Positions 60,523-64,000 of a stretch of 64,000 nucleotides of DNA are shown here, one piece after another (position 1 is the first letter of the stretch; each line of letters opens with the position of its first letter). The DNA is from an uncultured Aquimarina sp. (GTDB taxonomy: Bacteria; Bacteroidota; Bacteroidia; Flavobacteriales; Flavobacteriaceae), in NCBI RefSeq assembly GCF_947492405.1, contig NZ_CANLMP010000008.1, forward strand, positions 1-64,000, in the 5' to 3' direction. Both the position numbers and the translations under genes were made by a program. Under the pieces are notes generated by a model. The model did not search any database and had not been told where the DNA came from. It saw only the letters and a program-made list of their open reading frames with translations.

Positions 60523-62658
60523 TTATTCTAAAGTTGAAATTAAAATTTCTAAAATGGTAATGGCTGCATCACTTATTTTGGTTCCTGGACCAAATATAGC
60601 AACAGCTCCTTCCTGAAATAGGAACTCATAATCATCAGGAGGGATTACTCCACCGACAATAACCATAATATCTTCTCTTTCGTATTTTTTTAATTCTGCA
60701 ATAATCTGAGGGACTAAGGTTTTGTGTCCTCCGGCTAATGAGGAAACGCCTACAATATGTACATCGTTCTCTACAGCCTGTTTTGCAGCTTCTTCCGGAG
60801 TTTGAAATAAAGGACCTATGTCTACATCAAAACCTACATCTGCATAACTGGTAGCTACAACTTTAGCGCCTCGATCATGACCATCTTGTCCCATTTTTGC
60901 AATCATTATTCTAGGTCTTCGACCCTCTAGATCTGCATATTTATTAGCTAATTCTCTCGCTTTATTAAACGATTCATCGTTTTTTATTTCCTTGGCATAC
61001 ACTCCGGTAAATGATTTAATTTCTGCTTTATATCTTCCAAATTCTTTTTCAAGAGCATCACTAATTTCTCCTAAAGTAGCTCTTAATCGTGCGGCATCTA
61101 CAGCTAAAGCTAATAAATTCTCCTTATCATCTTTAGCTGCTTTTGTTAAATTATGCAACGCTTGTTGCACAGCTTCTTCGTCTCTAGAATTTTTAACTCT
61201 TTTTAATCCATCAATTTGTTGTTTTCTTACAGCATCATTGTCTACTTTGAGCGTAGCAATATGTTCTTCTTCTTCTAGTTGAAATTTATTAACTCCAATA
61301 ATTAAATCTTGTTGGCTATCGATTCGAGCTTGCTTACGAGCGGCAGCTTCTTCTATACGCATTTTAGGAATTCCTGCTTCTATTGCTTTGGTCATTCCGC
61401 CTAATTCTTTAACCTCTTCTATAAGTTTCCAAGCTTTCTCTGCAATGTCATTGGTTAAAGATTCTACATAATAACTTCCAGCCCAAGGATCAACGGTACG
61501 TGTGATCTGAGTTTCTTCCTGAAGATATATTTGTGTATTTCTAGCTATTCTGGCAGAAAAATCTGTGGGCAATGCAATAGCTTCGTCTAGTGCATTGGTA
61601 TGTAAACTTTGGGTGCCTCCAAAAGCAGCTGCACTGGCCTCTATACAAGTTCTGGCTACGTTATTAAAAGGATCTTGTGCGGTTAAACTCCATCCGCTTG
61701 TCTGACAATGAGTCCTAAGCATTAAGGACTTTGGGTTTTTAGGGTTGAATTGTTTAATAAGCTTTGCCCAAAGCATACGTGCTGCGCGCATTTTGGCAAT
61801 TTCCATAAAATGGTTCATACCTATTGCCCAGAAAAATGATAAACGAGGAGCAAAGGAATCAACATCTAAACCAGCTTCAATTCCTTTGCGAATATATTCC
61901 AATCCATCCGCTAAGGTGTATGCTAATTCAATATCACAAGTTGCTCCTGCCTCTTGCATATGGTATCCCGAAATACTTATCGGATTAAATTTAGGCATGT
62001 TTTTAGAACAATATTTAAAAATATCACTAATGATTCTCATTGATGGAGTAGGTGGGTAAATATAGGTATTACGTACCATGAATTCCTTCAGAATATCATT
62101 CTGAATGGTTCCTGATAGTAATTTTTGATCTACTCCTTGTTCTTCTGCGGCTACAATATAAAAAGCCATTATTGGTAGAACGGCTCCATTCATTGTCATA
62201 GAGACAGACATTTTATCTAGAGGTATCTGGTCAAAGAGTACTTTCATATCCTCTACAGTATCTATTGCTACTCCAGCCATTCCCACGTCACCAAATACTC
62301 TCTCATGATCGCTATCATATCCTCGATGAGTAGCCAGGTCAAAGGCTACAGAAAGCCCTTTTTGTCCAGCAGCAAGATTTCTACGATAAAATGCGTTACT
62401 TTCTTCTGCAGTAGAGAATCCTGCATATTGTCTAATAGTCCAAGGTCTTCTTACATACATAGTAGAGTAGGGACCTCGCAAATAAGGAGGTATTCCGGCT
62501 ACGAAATTAAGATGTGTAAGGTCTTTGATATCGTCTTTGCTATATTCAGATTTTATTTCAATTCCTTCAGAAGTAGTAAACATTTCTTTATTAGAAGATG
62601 AATTGGAGGATTTACTCTCTGAGCGCAACGTAATATGTTGAATATTTTTTCTGGTCAT
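60523..62658 (-). CDS. scpA: Methylmalonyl-CoA mutase, large/catalytic subunit
   Basis: 711 aa, close to E. coli Sbm (714). Interconverts methylmalonyl-CoA and succinyl-CoA through adenosylcobalamin radical chemistry. The TIM-barrel part begins PYLRGPYSTMYVRRPWTIRQYAGFST. The substrate region has RTHCQTSGWSLTAQDPFNN, and the linker leads to a B12-binding domain (about 575-705) with MAKMGQDGHDRGAKV (DxHxxG) and GVSSLAGGHKTLVPQI. No small subunit (mutA/scpB) is in the window. A lipoprotein gene ends 2 nt before its start codon. Confidence 0.95.
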   Translation of the reverse strand: MTRKNIQHITLRSESKSSNSSSNKEMFTTSEGIEIKSEYSKDDIKDLTHLNFVAGIPPYLRGPYSTMYVRRPWTIRQYAGFSTAEESNAFYRRNLAAGQKGLSVAFDLATHRGYDSDHERVFGDVGMAGVAIDTVEDMKVLFDQIPLDKMSVSMTMNGAVLPIMAFYIVAAEEQGVDQKLLSGTIQNDILKEFMVRNTYIYPPTPSMRIISDIFKYCSKNMPKFNPISISGYHMQEAGATCDIELAYTLADGLEYIRKGIEAGLDVDSFAPRLSFFWAIGMNHFMEIAKMRAARMLWAKLIKQFNPKNPKSLMLRTHCQTSGWSLTAQDPFNNVARTCIEASAAAFGGTQSLHTNALDEAIALPTDFSARIARNTQIYLQEETQITRTVDPWAGSYYVESLTNDIAEKAWKLIEEVKELGGMTKAIEAGIPKMRIEEAAARKQARIDSQQDLIIGVNKFQLEEEEHIATLKVDNDAVRKQQIDGLKRVKNSRDEEAVQQALHNLTKAAKDDKENLLALAVDAARLRATLGEISDALEKEFGRYKAEIKSFTGVYAKEIKNDESFNKARELANKYADLEGRRPRIMIAKMGQDGHDRGAKVVATSYADVGFDVDIGPLFQTPEEAAKQAVENDVHIVGVSSLAGGHKTLVPQIIAELKKYEREDIMVIVGGVIPPDDYEFLFQEGAVAIFGPGTKISDAAITILEILISTLE

Positions 62659-62660
62659 TT

Positions 62661-63302
62661 TTAAAATTTCATTTTTTCAATATATCCATCAAAATTTACT
62701 TCAAACGGAGTTGTAAGATTGATCATAAATGTTTGCTTATCAGCTGTGACAATGTAAAAATTACTAAATACTCGGGTGTTTTCTTCAAAATTATCAACCT
62801 GAAATATAGATCTAAACATGGTGAAATTCTTATTTTTCGCATAAGCGGCAGTAAGTTTTTTAAAGTTTAGGTTCGTAATACGGCTTACATGATTGTTTTT
62901 TTGTTTGATATAAGAAAGTAACATAGTAGCATCTCGCTTACTAAAATTCATATAAGGAAGTGTGTTTAAAGTATATGTAGATCTAGTATAAGAGTCAAAA
63001 AATAAATAAAAATCACCCTCCATATCTCTCATACTTTCTAATCTTTTAATTTCATTGCTTAATTGAATCTTAGTTAGAGAAGAATCAAGTACAGACCTGT
63101 AATTTGCTATTGAGAGTTGTTTGAATCCTTGAGGGAGAAATGTTTTGATCAATCCATCCTTTAGGTAGAAGTAATTACCTTCTAATATTTGAGTGGTATT
63201 GTTATTTGATTTTTCTATCCAACTGTGGGTTTCCTGTAAAACAGTATTACACGAAATCAAAATCAATAAAGAACCAATAAGAAGATGTAGTCTTATTCTC
63301 AT
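62661..63302 (-). CDS. Lipoprotein of unknown function upstream of scpA
   Basis: 213 aa. Lipobox LILISC at about 14-19. The body has repeated beta-strand and helix patterns with aromatic residues (NYFYLKDGLIKTFLPQGFK, FYLFFDSYTRSTYTLNTLPY). No family recognised. Stops 2 nt before the scpA ATG, so it is almost certainly on the same transcript even though a link with methylmalonyl-CoA metabolism is not obvious. It may simply share a promoter located in 63303-63407. Confidence 0.68.
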   Translation of the reverse strand: MRIRLHLLIGSLLILISCNTVLQETHSWIEKSNNNTTQILEGNYFYLKDGLIKTFLPQGFKQLSIANYRSVLDSSLTKIQLSNEIKRLESMRDMEGDFYLFFDSYTRSTYTLNTLPYMNFSKRDATMLLSYIKQKNNHVSRITNLNFKKLTAAYAKNKNFTMFRSIFQVDNFEENTRVFSNFYIVTADKQTFMINLTTPFEVNFDGYIEKMKF

Positions 63303-63407
63303 TGAAGAAAAACATTAATAAAAACGTAAAATTACGGTTTTATTGGTGATCTATTTTAGAAAATATAGATTATGTTGGCTGGTAAACAAAGAATATTGCA
63401 ATAACGA

Positions 63408-64000
63408 TTAACCAAATGCTTTTTCGATAACCATAAGAATAGAGAAATAAATATCAAAAGCGATAAACTTTTTTATTTCAGAAGAACGGAATTTATTATC
63501 TGGAATATAATAAATTCTTTGTGCAATTAGTGATGTGCTTACATTTCCGTCTTGTTCAAGCGTACTGATGATGTTTTGGAAGTCATCACTATCACTATTA
63601 TTTTTTAAACATTGAATTAGTCCACCTCTATAATTGAAAATCAGAATTTCTTCTTCTCCTTTTTTAGTGGGATGTGTATATGGTGATGGTTTTTTGCTTG
63701 CTTCCTGATTTTCATATTCACTAAGTTTTACCCAAATAGAGTTAGGGTCATTCGATTTCTTTTTGAAAACTCTTGCTAATTGAATAGAATTATCTGAGGG
63801 TAATTTTCTTAAATCCAACGATAGACTAGCTACCTCTGCCAAGAATGTACGGTAAGTTTTTATGGAATCATTTCCAAATTTGTAATATTCGAATAAGTCT
63901 TTTTCGAAAGAATTGAATGCTTTACTGTAGAGTCCACTGCTATCAACACTCAGGCAATTGATACCTTTTTGGGAGTAACAGATTGAGGTTAAAAGTAATA
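63408..64000 (-). CDS. Exported protein of unknown function, 5' end outside the window
   Basis: The frame is open from 63842 (an internal TTG) to the window edge with no stop, adding at least 52 codons. The visible start reads LLLTSICYSQKGINC..., which looks like the end of a Sec signal peptide, so the true start lies just beyond position 64000. At least 196 aa are visible, soluble, with a region KKGEEEILIFNYRGGLIQCL. No family recognised. The 3' end lies 105 nt before the downstream lipoprotein gene. Confidence 0.72.
   Translation of the reverse strand, partial: LLLTSICYSQKGINCLSVDSSGLYSKAFNSFEKDLFEYYKFGNDSIKTYRTFLAEVASLSLDLRKLPSDNSIQLARVFKKKSNDPNSIWVKLSEYENQEASKKPSPYTHPTKKGEEEILIFNYRGGLIQCLKNNSDSDDFQNIISTLEQDGNVSTSLIAQRIYYIPDNKFRSSEIKKFIAFDIYFSILMVIEKAFG

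Overview
The window is a stretch of low-GC chromosome from a member of the Bacteroidota, most likely a marine Flavobacteriaceae. A genus such as Aquimarina would fit, but the genus is a guess. The evidence is gldI next to nrnA and ndk, a transketolase split into two genes, many Bacteroidota-type lipoproteins, DUF3810, DUF5683 and WbqC genes, a FecI/FecR/TonB-receptor unit, and several promoters of the form TTG-N19-TAnnTTTG. I see no insertion sequence, prophage, CRISPR array or rRNA.

Layout. 0-9.5 kb: tRNA-Lys, aroK, a PyrR-like phosphoribosyltransferase, a methyltransferase, an S4 RNA-binding protein, an FKBP lipoprotein carrying calcium-binding repeats, an outer-membrane barrel, split transketolase, tgt, an LptF/G permease and an EamA transporter. 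9.6-17.4 kb: accA, dnaB, a secreted amidotransferase-like protein, a DKNYY protein, a lipoprotein, an alanine-glyoxylate type aminotransferase and a small unknown protein. 17.4-24.5 kb: two secreted amidohydrolases, DUF3810 and pepD. 24.5-28.7 kb: a cyclophilin-FKBP fusion, gldI, nrnA, ndk and another FKBP lipoprotein (gliding and folding functions). 28.9-38.3 kb: an ECF sigma factor, a FecR anti-sigma factor and a TonB-dependent receptor, divergent from three large lipoproteins built of cysteine-bearing Ig-like repeats. 38.4-49.8 kb: thioesterase, DUF721, recF, a TPR protein, ribH, mutL, two rhomboids, an EEP-family protein, and an AAA/TPR gene pair followed by a remnant of a second EEP gene. 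49.8-56.3 kb: a conserved-looking block of lipoprotein, DUF6122, WbqC, lepB, dapB, DUF5683, parB and parA. 56.4-64 kb: an M16 peptidase, a dienoyl-CoA-reductase-like SDR, methylmalonyl-CoA mutase and two unknown exported proteins, the last cut by the window edge.

The most interesting region is 31.5-38.3 kb. The fecR-TonB receptor operon and each of the three lipoprotein genes are preceded by the same bipartite element, GGTRGGGTA-N14-CGTTT, with an identical 14-nt gap in all four. It resembles no housekeeping promoter in the window and is best read as the promoter recognised by the ECF sigma factor encoded between them. This would be a self-contained cell-surface signalling regulon: receptor, anti-sigma, sigma, and three acidic, probably surface-exposed lipoproteins with 14 related repeats in total. 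A second unusual point is that the AAA-ATPase/TPR pair is bracketed by two copies of the last ~65 bp of an EEP gene, which suggests it arrived through duplication or insertion.
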